From CAYFUF01 sp964394795 (lineage in GTDB: Bacteria; Bacillota; Clostridia; Tissierellales; Peptoniphilaceae), in contig CAYMYX010000037.1 in assembly GCA_964394795.1 (NCBI GenBank), positions 1 to 13,932 on the forward strand: DNA of 13,932 bases. The letters run 5' to 3'. Position numbers and translations under genes: made by a program. A model generated the notes under the pieces. It searched no databases, was not told the origin of the DNA, and saw only the letters and a program-made list of their open reading frames with translations. Below are positions 1 through 6,631 of this stretch, one piece after another (the stretch's first letter is position 1; each line of letters opens with the position of its first letter).

Positions 1-326
1 TAGCAAACCGCAAGAGCCCCAAAGAAATGGGCATCACCCCAAGCCTTTTATGGGCGTACCGAGACGCCAGAGAAAGCGGCAACGAACTCATCGACTTCAA
101 TGAGTGCATTTGGGAGAAAGACATCGAGGGAATTTTGAAAGGATTAAAAGAAAATAACTTTGATGCCTTCACCATTTCAAGCACCTTCTCAGGCTTAACG
201 AAAACCATCGCAGCCTTTGAAAAACAAGGCTGCAAACTTGCAGGCATGACCGAAGTGAACTCTCGCTTCAAAGACTGGCAAACAGGCGAACACGAAATTC
301 TTCCCGCCTTTTTGATAACACTCTAA
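1..326 (+). CDS. Small uncharacterised phage protein, 5' end outside window
   Basis: The reading frame is open from the left edge to the TAA at 324-326, giving about 107 visible codons. An internal Met at 27-29 exists but has no Shine-Dalgarno sequence before it, and the codons upstream of it read as sensible protein (ending NRKSPKE), so the true start probably lies outside the window. The protein is soluble, with no signal peptide or membrane segment. It contains an IWEKDIEG segment, a predicted alternation of helix and strand (FDAFTISSTFSGL), and a GCKLAGMTEV segment near the C-terminus. This pattern resembles short proteins of unknown function (DUF7698-like) found in Bacillota phages and mobile elements; that match is from memory and uncertain. 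It lies just upstream of the packaging genes, where a small terminase subunit is often found, but it does not look like a DNA-binding TerS. No function is assigned. Confidence 0.72.
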   Translation, partial: ANRKSPKEMGITPSLLWAYRDARESGNELIDFNECIWEKDIEGILKGLKENNFDAFTISSTFSGLTKTIAAFEKQGCKLAGMTEVNSRFKDWQTGEHEILPAFLITL

Positions 327-346
327 GCGAAAGTTAAACCAAAGAA

Positions 347-374
347 AGCACTAGCCCTGGATGGGGCTTTTGCT
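347..374 (+). other. Hairpin in the leader upstream of terL
   Basis: Bases 353-358 pair with 363-368 (AGCCCT with GGGGCT, one G-T pair) around a GGAT tetraloop. After a 2x2 internal loop, an outer AGCA (347-350) pairs with TGCT (371-374). Short T stretches follow the inner stem, but there is no long T tract, so this alone is not a convincing terminator. It stands directly before the terminator-like hairpin at 381-400 in the only non-coding stretch between the first gene and terL. It could be an RNA regulatory structure, part of a cos-type region, or a remnant terminator. Confidence 0.4.
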
Positions 375-380
375 CGTAGC

Positions 381-400
381 AGACCTAAGGGTCTTTTTTT
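381..400 (+). terminator. Intrinsic-terminator-like hairpin just before terL
   Basis: AGACC (381-385) pairs perfectly with GGTCT (390-394) around a TAAG loop and is followed by six more T residues (395-400). The arrangement is that of a rho-independent terminator, but the stem is only 5 bp, so it may be leaky. Only 16 bases separate the T tract from the GTG start of terL, and that stretch holds the ribosome-binding site. Transcripts for terL must therefore pass through this element. Confidence 0.5.
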
Positions 401-404
401 ATGG

Positions 405-412
405 AAAGGAGG
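405..412 (+). promoter_or_regulatory. Ribosome-binding site of terL
   Basis: AAAGGAGG lies four bases before a GTG codon at 417-419. It is a strong Shine-Dalgarno core with short spacing, and it supports GTG as the terL start because no in-frame ATG lies close by. Confidence 0.75.
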
Positions 413-416
413 CAAC

Positions 417-2021
417 GTGAGAAAACTTGAAAACTATACACCGACAAGATTTGCCCTACCCACTTCCCACTACGATAAAGAACTCGCTGATCGAGCAGTC
501 ACCTTTATTAGCCTCCTGAAACACACTAAAGGTGAGTGGGCGGGAAAACCATTCGAATTAATCGACTGGCAAGAACAGATCATTCGAGATCTCTTTGGAA
601 CAATCAAACCAAATGGATACCGCCAGTTCAATACCGCCTACATTGAAATCCCGAAAAAAATGGGCAAGTCAGAGCTAGCTGCAGCGATTGCCCTTTACCT
701 CACTTGTGGCGATTTCGAGCATGGCGGAGAGATTTACGGCTGCGCTGCGGACCGCCAGCAAGCATCCATAGTCTTTGATGTTGCTGTCCAGATGGTCGAA
801 CAAAACCCGGCTTTGAAGTCGAGGATAAAACCACAGATATCGAAAAAACGACTCATCTATAAACCTTTGAAAAGCTTCTATCAGGTTTTATCCTCTGAAG
901 CGTACTCGAAGCATGGGCTGAATGTTCATGGCGTTGTCTTTGACGAGCTTCATGCACAACCGAACCGAAAACTCTACGATGTCATGACCAAGGGGTCTGG
1001 GGACGCAAGAAAACAGCCTCTCTACTTCCTGATTACGACAGCAGGCACAGACCGAAATTCCATCTGCTGGGAGGTGCATCAAAAAGCGGACGATATTATT
1101 CATGGCAGGAAATATGACCCAAGCTTTTATCCTGTGATTTATGGGGCAGACGATGATGACGATTGGACTGATCCTGAGGTTTGGAAAAAAGCGAACCCTT
1201 CGCTTGGTATTACAGTAGATATCGAAAAACTTCATCTCGCCTGCGAGAGCGCAAAGCAAAACCCTGCAGAAGAAAACAGTTTCAGACAGCTGCGATTAAA
1301 CCAGTGGGTCAAACAATCGGTTCGCTGGATGCCAATGGAAGCGTGGGATAAGTGTTCTCTTGTAGTTGATGAAGAAGCCTTAGAGGGACGTGTTTGCTAT
1401 GCAGGACTTGACCTTTCTAGCACCACAGACCTCACCGCTTTTGTATTGGTCTTCCCGCCTGAATCAGAAGAAGATCCATTTGAAGTTCTACCCTACTTTT
1501 GGATTCCTGAAGACAATATTTCCCTTCGAGTTAGCCGTGACCATGTCCCATATGACCTTTGGGCTAAGGAAGGCCACCTACTTACCACCGAGGGAAATGT
1601 CGTTCACTATGGCTTCATTGAGAAATTCATTGAAGACTTAGGCAAGAAATACCATATTAAAGAAATCGCCTTTGACCGCTGGGGAGCGGTTCAAATGAGT
1701 CAGAACCTAGAAGGCCTCGGTTTCACGGTAGTCCCGTTTGGCCAAGGCTATAAAGATATGAGCCCTCCATCTAAAGAACTCATGAAACTAGTGTTAGAAG
1801 GAAAACTTCATCATGGAGGGCATCCGGTTCTTCGTTGGTGTGCAGATAACATCTTTATCCGAACTGATCCTGCAGGAAACATCAAACCGGATAAAGAGAA
1901 ATCTACCGAGCGTATTGATGGTGCGGTGGCACTCATCATGGCTTTAGACCGTGCTGTCAGAAATCAGGGATCTGAAAAAGAAAGCTCGGTCTATGACGAA
2001 AGAGGTCTAATCCTCTTCTGA
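417..2021 (+). CDS. terL: Terminase large subunit (HK97-type, Terminase_1)
   Basis: This is the packaging motor ATPase and nuclease, 534 residues, a usual length for the family. Residues 78-86 (IPKKMGKSE) form the variant Walker A loop. VVFDE at 173-177 is the Walker B strand with catalytic Asp and Glu, and the ITTAGT segment near 206-211 fits the coupling motif. The C-terminal RNase H-like nuclease shows its acidic residues in order: YAGLDLSSTTDL (Asp332), IAFDRW (Asp420) and ERIDGAV (Asp501). It docks on the portal encoded next, cuts concatemeric DNA and drives it into the prohead. The start is GTG, chosen from the AAAGGAGG at 405-412. The 3' end overlaps the last 15 bases of a convergent minus-strand gene. 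No small terminase subunit is visible in the window; it may lie to the left. All catalytic motifs appear intact. Confidence 0.97.
   Translation: MRKLENYTPTRFALPTSHYDKELADRAVTFISLLKHTKGEWAGKPFELIDWQEQIIRDLFGTIKPNGYRQFNTAYIEIPKKMGKSELAAAIALYLTCGDFEHGGEIYGCAADRQQASIVFDVAVQMVEQNPALKSRIKPQISKKRLIYKPLKSFYQVLSSEAYSKHGLNVHGVVFDELHAQPNRKLYDVMTKGSGDARKQPLYFLITTAGTDRNSICWEVHQKADDIIHGRKYDPSFYPVIYGADDDDDWTDPEVWKKANPSLGITVDIEKLHLACESAKQNPAEENSFRQLRLNQWVKQSVRWMPMEAWDKCSLVVDEEALEGRVCYAGLDLSSTTDLTAFVLVFPPESEEDPFEVLPYFWIPEDNISLRVSRDHVPYDLWAKEGHLLTTEGNVVHYGFIEKFIEDLGKKYHIKEIAFDRWGAVQMSQNLEGLGFTVVPFGQGYKDMSPPSKELMKLVLEGKLHHGGHPVLRWCADNIFIRTDPAGNIKPDKEKSTERIDGAVALIMALDRAVRNQGSEKESSVYDERGLILF
2000..2017. terminator. 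Short inverted repeat at the convergent gene junction
   Basis: AAGAGG (2000-2005) pairs with CCTCTT (2012-2017) around a 6-base loop. It sits where terL and the minus-strand gene converge and covers the minus-strand stop codon (2007-2009). A symmetric stem at a tail-to-tail junction suggests a bidirectional terminator, but neither strand has a real T tract after it, so terminator function is doubtful. It could also be chance, since it lies within the terL coding sequence. Confidence 0.2.
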
Positions 2022-2258
2022 CGGATCGTAGTCTGGTTCAAAGAACTCACGTGGCATTTCATTACAGCGTCTTGGATCATCTAGATATTCTTGAAGTGCC
2101 TCAAAAGCCTCTTTTGCTGTTGGACGAATAATCAAGATGGAATCTGGTTTTTTGGAGATAAGCTCATTATCTACTGGTTCAAAGACAAGTGAAATGCCGT
2201 CTTCATACTGATTCAAACTGATGTTACCTAAGCTAACTAATTGATCTACATTTTTCAT
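2007..2258 (-). CDS. Antisense small acidic protein, moron-like
   Basis: This 83-codon gene is read against all others and fills most of the gap between terL and the portal gene. The ATG at 2258-2256 is preferred because GAGGT lies 7 bases upstream of it on the minus strand. An in-frame ATG at 2303 would add 15 residues but has no Shine-Dalgarno sequence and falls inside the predicted -10 box. The protein looks real rather than a shadow: it begins MKNVDQLVSLGNISLNQ, then alternating hydrophobic stretches (GISLVFEPV, SILIIRP), an amphipathic helix (AKEAFEALQEYLDD) and a very acidic tail (DYDPSEED). It has no membrane segment or DNA-binding motif that I can see, and I do not recognise the family. 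Its orientation, its apparent promoter and its position inside a late operon fit a moron expressed separately from the structural genes. Immunity or anti-defence roles are possible but unsupported. Confidence 0.68.
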   Translation of the reverse strand: MKNVDQLVSLGNISLNQYEDGISLVFEPVDNELISKKPDSILIIRPTAKEAFEALQEYLDDPRRCNEMPREFFEPDYDPSEED

Positions 2259-2301
2259 TTCCTGTACCTCACTTTCTTTTGCCGGCCGGGCTTGTAGTTT
2301 C

Positions 2302-2330
2302 ATGTTACGGAAGCAAAAGAAAAATGTGAA
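2302..2330 (-). promoter_or_regulatory. Predicted sigma-A promoter for the antisense gene
   Basis: On the minus strand, TTCACA (2330-2325) is followed after exactly 17 bases by TAACAT (2307-2302). The first matches the -35 consensus at five of six positions and the second the -10 consensus at four of six. Transcription would begin near 2295, leaving a leader of about 37 bases before the ATG at 2258. The leader contains a GC-rich palindromic stretch (CCGGCCGG, 2282-2289) that stands out from the AT-rich surroundings. Confidence 0.45.
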
Positions 2331-2381
2331 ATGGATATATGCGAAGTTGCTAAACGTATTTATTAACTTTTTGTAAATAAC

Positions 2382-2390
2382 AAAGGAGGT
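2382..2390 (+). promoter_or_regulatory. Ribosome-binding site deciding the CTG start of the portal gene
   Basis: AAAGGAGGT ends eight bases before CTG 2399-2401. In the portal frame a TGA stop lies at 2390-2392, and the only codons between it and GGA-TTC (Gly-Phe) are TGC, CCT and CTG. CTG is therefore the only plausible initiator that keeps the expected portal N-terminus. Confidence 0.75.
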
Positions 2391-2398
2391 GATGCCCT

Positions 2399-3658
2399 CT
2401 GGGATTCTTAAAAAATCTATTTAAAAGCCGAGATACACCAGAGCTTACGAAACCGAGTACACCTCGGTTTTTCTTTGCTCCGACCGCAAGTGGGAAACAC
2501 ATCACAGAAAAAACCGCTATGCAATCCGCAGCGGTGTATGCCTGTGTTCGTGTGATTGCTGAAACCATCGCAAGTCTACCTTTGCATCTCTACCGCCATG
2601 TAGAGGAAGGCAAAAAACGAGACCCTACCCATAAGCTGTACCATCTACTCCATGACGCCCCCAACCAAGAGATGACGAGTTTCATCTTTAGAGAAACACT
2701 GATGAGCCATCTTTTGCTTTGGGGAAATGCCTATGCCCAGATACTACGAAACGGTCATGGAGAAATCGTAGGTCTTTATCCGCTTCTTCCGGACAAGATG
2801 CAAGTCACAAGAGATGAGGACAAAAACCTCATCTATCTTTATCTAAACGGTACGAAATCTATCGCTTTTACTGCCGATGAAGTTTTGCATATTCCAGGTC
2901 TTGGCTTTGACGGCTTAGTCGGTTATTCCCCTATCGCAATGGCAAGAAATGCCATCGGTATGGCGCTGGCAACCGAGGAATTCGGATCATCCTTTTTTGC
3001 AAACGGAGCTGCACCCGGAGGAATCCTAGAACACCCCGGCACCTTAAAAGACCCGTCCAAGGTCAGAGAAAGCTGGGAACAACTCTTCAAAGGTTCAGGA
3101 AATGCAAACCGGGTGGCGGTACTTGAAGAAGGAATGACTTACAGGCAAGTGGGGATTCCCCCAAACGAAGCACAGTTTTTAGAGACCAGAAAATACCAGA
3201 CCGAAGAAATCTGCCGTATCTACAGGGTGCCACCACACCTGATTGCTGACCTGGATAAAGCGACATTTTCTAATATCGAACATCAGTCCATTAGCTTTGT
3301 CGTCCATACGATTAGGCCTTGGCTCGTAAGACTCGAACAGGCCATGAATAAGGCTCTGCTCTTCCCTCAAGAACGAAGCCACTACTTTATCGAGTTCAAC
3401 GTAGACGGGCTCTTACGAGGCGATTATCAAAGCCGCATGCAAGGTTATGCAACTGCAAGGCAAAACGGCTGGATGAGTGCGAACGACATTAGACGCTTAG
3501 AGAACATGAACCTTATCCCTGATGAAGAAGGAGGAAACCTATATTTGATTAACGGAAATATGACCAAACTCAAAGACGCCGGGATTTTTGCCGGCAAGGA
3601 GGTGAAAGAACATGACGAACAAGAAGTTCTGGAAGTTTCTAAACGATCTTCCCGATGA
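2399..3658 (+). CDS. Portal protein (HK97-type), CTG start
   Basis: This is the dodecameric channel at the head vertex through which DNA enters and leaves; it binds TerL during packaging and the connector proteins afterwards. With the CTG start the protein has 419 residues, normal for the HK97 portal family. It opens with the typical basic segment GFLKNLFKSR (residues 2-11), then TAMQSAAVYACVRVIAE from residue 39, LWGNAYAQ near 107-114, GLVGYSPI near 172-179 and FFANGAAPGGIL near 199-210, all familiar portal segments. The first ATG (2519) would begin at residue 41 and cut off the conserved N-terminus, so it is not the start. A strong ribosome-binding site lies at 2382-2390. The gene follows the antisense insertion, and its last 47 bases overlap the protease gene. 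Confidence 0.95.
   Translation: MGFLKNLFKSRDTPELTKPSTPRFFFAPTASGKHITEKTAMQSAAVYACVRVIAETIASLPLHLYRHVEEGKKRDPTHKLYHLLHDAPNQEMTSFIFRETLMSHLLLWGNAYAQILRNGHGEIVGLYPLLPDKMQVTRDEDKNLIYLYLNGTKSIAFTADEVLHIPGLGFDGLVGYSPIAMARNAIGMALATEEFGSSFFANGAAPGGILEHPGTLKDPSKVRESWEQLFKGSGNANRVAVLEEGMTYRQVGIPPNEAQFLETRKYQTEEICRIYRVPPHLIADLDKATFSNIEHQSISFVVHTIRPWLVRLEQAMNKALLFPQERSHYFIEFNVDGLLRGDYQSRMQGYATARQNGWMSANDIRRLENMNLIPDEEGGNLYLINGNMTKLKDAGIFAGKEVKEHDEQEVLEVSKRSSR
3578..3595 (+). promoter_or_regulatory. Small GC-rich hairpin just before the protease ribosome-binding site
   Basis: GCCGG (3578-3582) pairs with CCGGC (3591-3595) around an 8-base loop. The stem ends directly before AAGGAGGTGA (3596-3605), the ribosome-binding site of the protease gene. 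It lies in the portal coding sequence. A role in tuning translation at the overlap is possible but unproven. Confidence 0.25.
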
Positions 3659-4322
3659 AGAAACGGTCCTCAGATTAGATGGACCCATTGCAGAAGAGAG
3701 CTGGTTTGGTGATGAAGTCACACCGGCTCTTTTTTTATCCGAACTGAAGGCACATCCCGGTGATTTAACCGTCTGGATCAATAGTCCTGGTGGAGATGTT
3801 TTTGCTGCCTCGCAAATCTACACCATGCTCATGGATCATAAGGGCAAAGTCACCGTGAAGATTGACGGTCTAGCCGCTTCTGCTGCTTCCGTCATCGCAA
3901 TGGCGGGCGGAGATGTATTGATGAGCCCATCGGCCATGCTGATGATTCATAACCCCATGACCCTCGCCTTTGGCTGGAAAGACGAAATGGAAAAAGCGCT
4001 AGACATTCTAGACGAAGTGAAAGCGTCCATCATCAATGCCTATGAGTTAAAAACGGGGCTATCTCGAAACAAAATCTCAAGGCTCATGGACGAAGAAACC
4101 TGGATGAATGCTAGGAAAGCCAAAGAACTAGGTTTTTGTGACGCACTACTTTTCACCGAATCCGATAGTCCTGACTTTGGCGATGAAAGCCTTAGTTTTG
4201 CCGCAAGAAAAGCCGCTACCGCAGTACTCAACAAGGTACAACCCATTACAAAACTTACCCAAGAGAACAATCAAACACCCATTTGTGAGCTAGAAAAACG
4301 GCTCGAATTATTACGCCATTAA
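3612..4322 (+). CDS. ClpP-like prohead maturation protease (S14 type)
   Basis: A serine protease of the ClpP fold, 236 residues, which in HK97-like phages sits inside the prohead and removes the N-terminal region of the capsid protein before expansion. INSPGGDVFAA (56-66) is the conserved ClpP glycine-rich strand/turn. GLAASAAS (86-93) holds the probable nucleophile Ser90, and MLMIHNP (109-115) holds the probable catalytic His113. The acidic cluster MDEETWMNA (159-167) precedes AKELGFCDA, as in related prophage proteases, and should supply the third catalytic residue. The C-terminal 40 residues are hydrophilic and less typical of the protease core. The start is the ATG after AAGGAGGTGA at 3596-3605. 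The gene begins inside the last 47 bases of the portal gene, suggesting translational coupling. Confidence 0.94.
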   Translation: MTNKKFWKFLNDLPDEETVLRLDGPIAEESWFGDEVTPALFLSELKAHPGDLTVWINSPGGDVFAASQIYTMLMDHKGKVTVKIDGLAASAASVIAMAGGDVLMSPSAMLMIHNPMTLAFGWKDEMEKALDILDEVKASIINAYELKTGLSRNKISRLMDEETWMNARKAKELGFCDALLFTESDSPDFGDESLSFAARKAATAVLNKVQPITKLTQENNQTPICELEKRLELLRH

Positions 4323-4336
4323 GGAGGCTATTTACG

Positions 4337-5533
4337 ATGAATACGATTCAAGAACTGAGAAACAAACGCCACGACGTCTGGAATAAGGCGAAGAACTTTT
4401 TAGAAGAAAAACGTGGCAAGGACGGTTTGGTATCCGCTGAAGATACCGCTACCTATGAAAACATGGAGCAAGAAGTGGTCGACCTTGGAAAAGAAATCGA
4501 CCGCTTAGAGCGCCAGAGAGACATGGACATGAAGCTTGAAGAAGCAACACGCAGGCCAGAGGTTTCCACTCCCATGACCAAATCTGAAAACAAGGCCGGG
4601 AGAGCTAGCAAGGAATATACCAGAGATTTCTGGAATATCATGCGTGACAAGGACGCAAGACCTACGAACGCATTACAAGTAGGCACAGATACCGAAGGCG
4701 GCTACCTCGCCCCTGACGAATTTGAAGCGACCTTAGTGGAAGCTTTAGAGGAAGAGAACATCTTCCGAACACTTGCTACGGTGATTAAAACCTCATCGGG
4801 TGATAAGAAAATCCCTGTCGTTGCCTCAAAAGGCACAGCAAGCTGGATTGATGAAGAAGCTGCCATTCCTGAATCCGACCCTAGCTTTGGTCAGATTTCC
4901 ATTGGTGCGCACAAGCTGGGTACGATGATTAAGGTATCCGGAGAACTATTAAACGACTCGGTCTTTGACCTTGAGAGCTATATTGCGAAGGAATTCGGTA
5001 GACGTATCGGCTCGAAGGAAGAAGAAGCCTTCTTCATTGGGGACGGTAAAGGTAAGCCGTCAGGTATTTTTTCCGCAACGGGTGGCGGCACGATCGGCAC
5101 AACCGCAGCCGCTGCGACGACCATTACCGCTGATGAAATTATCGACCTCTTCTATGCCTTACGTGCACCTTACCGAAAAAATGCGGTCTTCATCATGAAC
5201 GACGCTACGGTAAAACTCATCCGAAAACTTAAAGACAATACCGGTCAATACCTCTGGCAACCGTCTTTAACAGCTGGTGAACCTGACACCATCTTAAACC
5301 GCCCTGTCTATACTTCAAGTTTTGTGCCTGTTGCAAAAGGAGGCGCACTCACCATTGCCTTTGGTGACTTCTCGTATTACTGGATTGCTGACCGTCAAGG
5401 CAGAACTTTCCAGCGATTGAATGAGCTGTTTGCAGGAACTGGTCAAGTCGGCTTTATGGCCACCCAGCGTGTTGACGGAAAGCTTATCCTCCCAGAAGCG
5501 ATTCAGCTCTTACAGATGAAAACAACTGTATAA
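4337..5533 (+). CDS. Major capsid protein (HK97 fold)
   Basis: The icosahedral shell subunit, 398 residues. Residues 1-70 are highly charged and predicted to form coiled coil (delta domain acting as internal scaffold), followed by a linker to about 110. The mature domain probably begins around NALQVGTDTEGGYLAP (111-126), the usual start of the folded capsid core, so cleavage by the upstream protease is expected shortly before this. Further typical segments are GTASWIDEEAAIPESDPSFGQ (first part of the core, near 165), the SGELLNDS stretch and FIGDGKGKPSGIF. The end QRVDGKLILPEAIQLL is typical of the family. The ATG at 4337 follows AAGGAGG at 4322-4328. Whether covalent cross-linking like that of HK97 occurs cannot be judged by eye. 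Confidence 0.97.
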   Translation: MNTIQELRNKRHDVWNKAKNFLEEKRGKDGLVSAEDTATYENMEQEVVDLGKEIDRLERQRDMDMKLEEATRRPEVSTPMTKSENKAGRASKEYTRDFWNIMRDKDARPTNALQVGTDTEGGYLAPDEFEATLVEALEEENIFRTLATVIKTSSGDKKIPVVASKGTASWIDEEAAIPESDPSFGQISIGAHKLGTMIKVSGELLNDSVFDLESYIAKEFGRRIGSKEEEAFFIGDGKGKPSGIFSATGGGTIGTTAAAATTITADEIIDLFYALRAPYRKNAVFIMNDATVKLIRKLKDNTGQYLWQPSLTAGEPDTILNRPVYTSSFVPVAKGGALTIAFGDFSYYWIADRQGRTFQRLNELFAGTGQVGFMATQRVDGKLILPEAIQLLQMKTTV

Positions 5534-5548
5534 ATCAGGAGGTAAGGT

Positions 5549-5866
5549 ATGACCGCAGAGGAACTGCTTATTCCCTTAAAAGAGAATCTGGTAGTGGAGC
5601 ATAGCGCAGATGATGCACTCTTGCTCCGCTACCTGTCCTCTGCCATATCGTATGCAGAGGGCTATCAGAAAAAAGGACCTAATTATTATCAGGAAAACGA
5701 GATGACGGATAGCACCAAACATGCCGTTATTATCTTGGCTTCCTTTTTCTATGAAAGCCGAGACGGTTCCACAGCGGGTTTCTTTTCTGACTCACCTCAA
5801 GCTGCAGAGCAAGTCTGGGAGACCGTGAAACTACTCCTTCAAGGCGATAGGGATGTGATCTTATGA
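5549..5866 (+). CDS. Head-tail connector, gp6-like adaptor
   Basis: A small mainly helical protein of 105 residues that should form the first ring below the portal. The N-terminal helix (TAEELLIPLKENL), a DDALLLRYLSSAISYAEGY segment, the STKHAVIILASFFYESRDG helix and the final QVWETVKLLLQ helix match the general layout of the phage gp6-like/QLRG connector group. AGGAGG at 5537-5542 precedes the ATG. The stop overlaps the next start as ATGA (5863-5866), so the two connector proteins should be translated together. Assignment rests on sequence pattern plus its position directly after the capsid gene. Confidence 0.85.
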   Translation: MTAEELLIPLKENLVVEHSADDALLLRYLSSAISYAEGYQKKGPNYYQENEMTDSTKHAVIILASFFYESRDGSTAGFFSDSPQAAEQVWETVKLLLQGDRDVIL

Positions 5867-6207
5867 GTATCAAACTTCAGCATTTTATTGAACTGATGCG
5901 AACCCAAACCATCACTGATGATGAGGGTTTTGAAAAGACCGTAGATATCCCACTTGCCCATGTCAGAGCCTATCGTGAAGACCGCTACGGGAGTGAAGCA
6001 TGGAAGAATCGCAGCCAATTTTCTACAGCGACCGTGCTATTTCGTATCCGAGCAATCCCCGGTATCACACTCGATACGAGGTGCGTTGTCATCACCGAAG
6101 ATGGAAGATACAACATCCTCTCTGTTGAAGACATCCGTCATAAAGGCATGTACTGGGAAATTCTAGCCGAGAAAACAGTAACAAAGGGGGTGGTCTCTCG
6201 TGGCTAA
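5863..6207 (+). CDS. Head closure / head-tail joining protein
   Basis: 114 residues, mostly beta strand by eye. It begins MSIKLQHFIELMRTQT and contains ATVLFRIRAIPGITLDTRCVV, then DGRYNILSVEDIRHKGMYWEI. That combination of a central strand with an RYNI motif and a final strand ending in an aromatic plus EI is typical of the SPP1 gp16-like phage head-tail joining family (PF05521). It forms the second connector ring and closes the portal channel after packaging. It starts in an ATGA overlap with the upstream connector and overlaps the following gene by 8 bases. Confidence 0.84.
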   Translation: MSIKLQHFIELMRTQTITDDEGFEKTVDIPLAHVRAYREDRYGSEAWKNRSQFSTATVLFRIRAIPGITLDTRCVVITEDGRYNILSVEDIRHKGMYWEILAEKTVTKGVVSRG

Positions 6208-6631
6208 AGTAACAATGAAACTTCCCGACGATTTTCTAAAAGACCTATCAAGACTAGGCGATAAATTTGATAGTGTTGCTCCAAAAGTCCTAGAAGCAGG
6301 CGGCAAGGTAATCTTATCGCAGATGAGAACTAACCTCGCTTCTGTGGTCGGGAAAGACACCAAATACGAATCAAGGTCTACCGGTGCTCTTGAAAATAGC
6401 TTAGGGATGACGCCCGCCCTTCAAGACCGAAACGGTGAATGGAATATCCGGGTCGGGGTTGGTGATGACAAGGACTCTAAAGGTGTGCCTAATGCCTTGA
6501 AAGCCCAGCTTCTAGAATACGGAAAGTCCGGTCAGCCAGCTAAACCCTGGATGAAGCCGGCAAGATCCAAAGGCAGAAAGAAAGCCATTGCTAGCATGAA
6601 GCAAGTCTTAGAAGGAGAGCTTTTACCATGA
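6200..6631 (+). CDS. HK97 gp10-like neck / tail completion protein
   Basis: 143 residues, close to the usual length of the HK97 gp10 family. It begins AKVTMKLPDDFLKDLSRLGDK, with a helical segment ending in KVLEAGGKVILSQMRTNL, then a charged loop, a strand segment (WNIRVGVGDD), the LLEYGKSGQPAKPWMKPA stretch characteristic of the family, and a basic C-terminal helix. The initiator is GTG at 6200-6202, preceded by AAAGGGGGTGG at 6183-6193; no nearby ATG fits better. The exact ring position in the neck differs between phages, so the role is assigned by family and position between head closure and tail terminator. Confidence 0.85.
   Translation: MAKVTMKLPDDFLKDLSRLGDKFDSVAPKVLEAGGKVILSQMRTNLASVVGKDTKYESRSTGALENSLGMTPALQDRNGEWNIRVGVGDDKDSKGVPNALKAQLLEYGKSGQPAKPWMKPARSKGRKKAIASMKQVLEGELLP

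Noticed and set aside
312..340. Possible plus-strand promoter TTGATA-17-TAAACC before terL
   Set aside because: The -10 matches only about three of six positions and the -35 lies in the coding end of the previous gene; any transcript would also meet the hairpins at 347-400.
651..661. A-rich run in terL (CCG AAA AAA ATG) as a frameshift site
   Set aside because: The heptamer does not fit X XXY YYZ in frame, the -1 reading gives no sensible protein, and the run encodes the Lys residues of the Walker A loop.
888..1259. 123-codon open frame on the minus strand
   Set aside because: Shadow of terL over its conserved motifs; Cys/Arg-rich composition unlike a real phage protein and no start signal.
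2259..2303. Upstream ATG (2303) extending the antisense gene to 98 residues
   Set aside because: No Shine-Dalgarno sequence before it, it overlaps the predicted -10 box, and the internal ATG at 2258 has GAGGT at good spacing.
2347..2377. Possible plus-strand promoter TTGCTA then TGTAAA before the portal gene
   Set aside because: Spacing is 19 bases and both boxes are partial; the stretch is AT-rich, so such matches are expected by chance.
6163..6363. 66-codon minus-strand open frame over the gp10-like gene
   Set aside because: Shadow of two well-supported plus-strand genes, no ribosome-binding site, and composition without a plausible fold.
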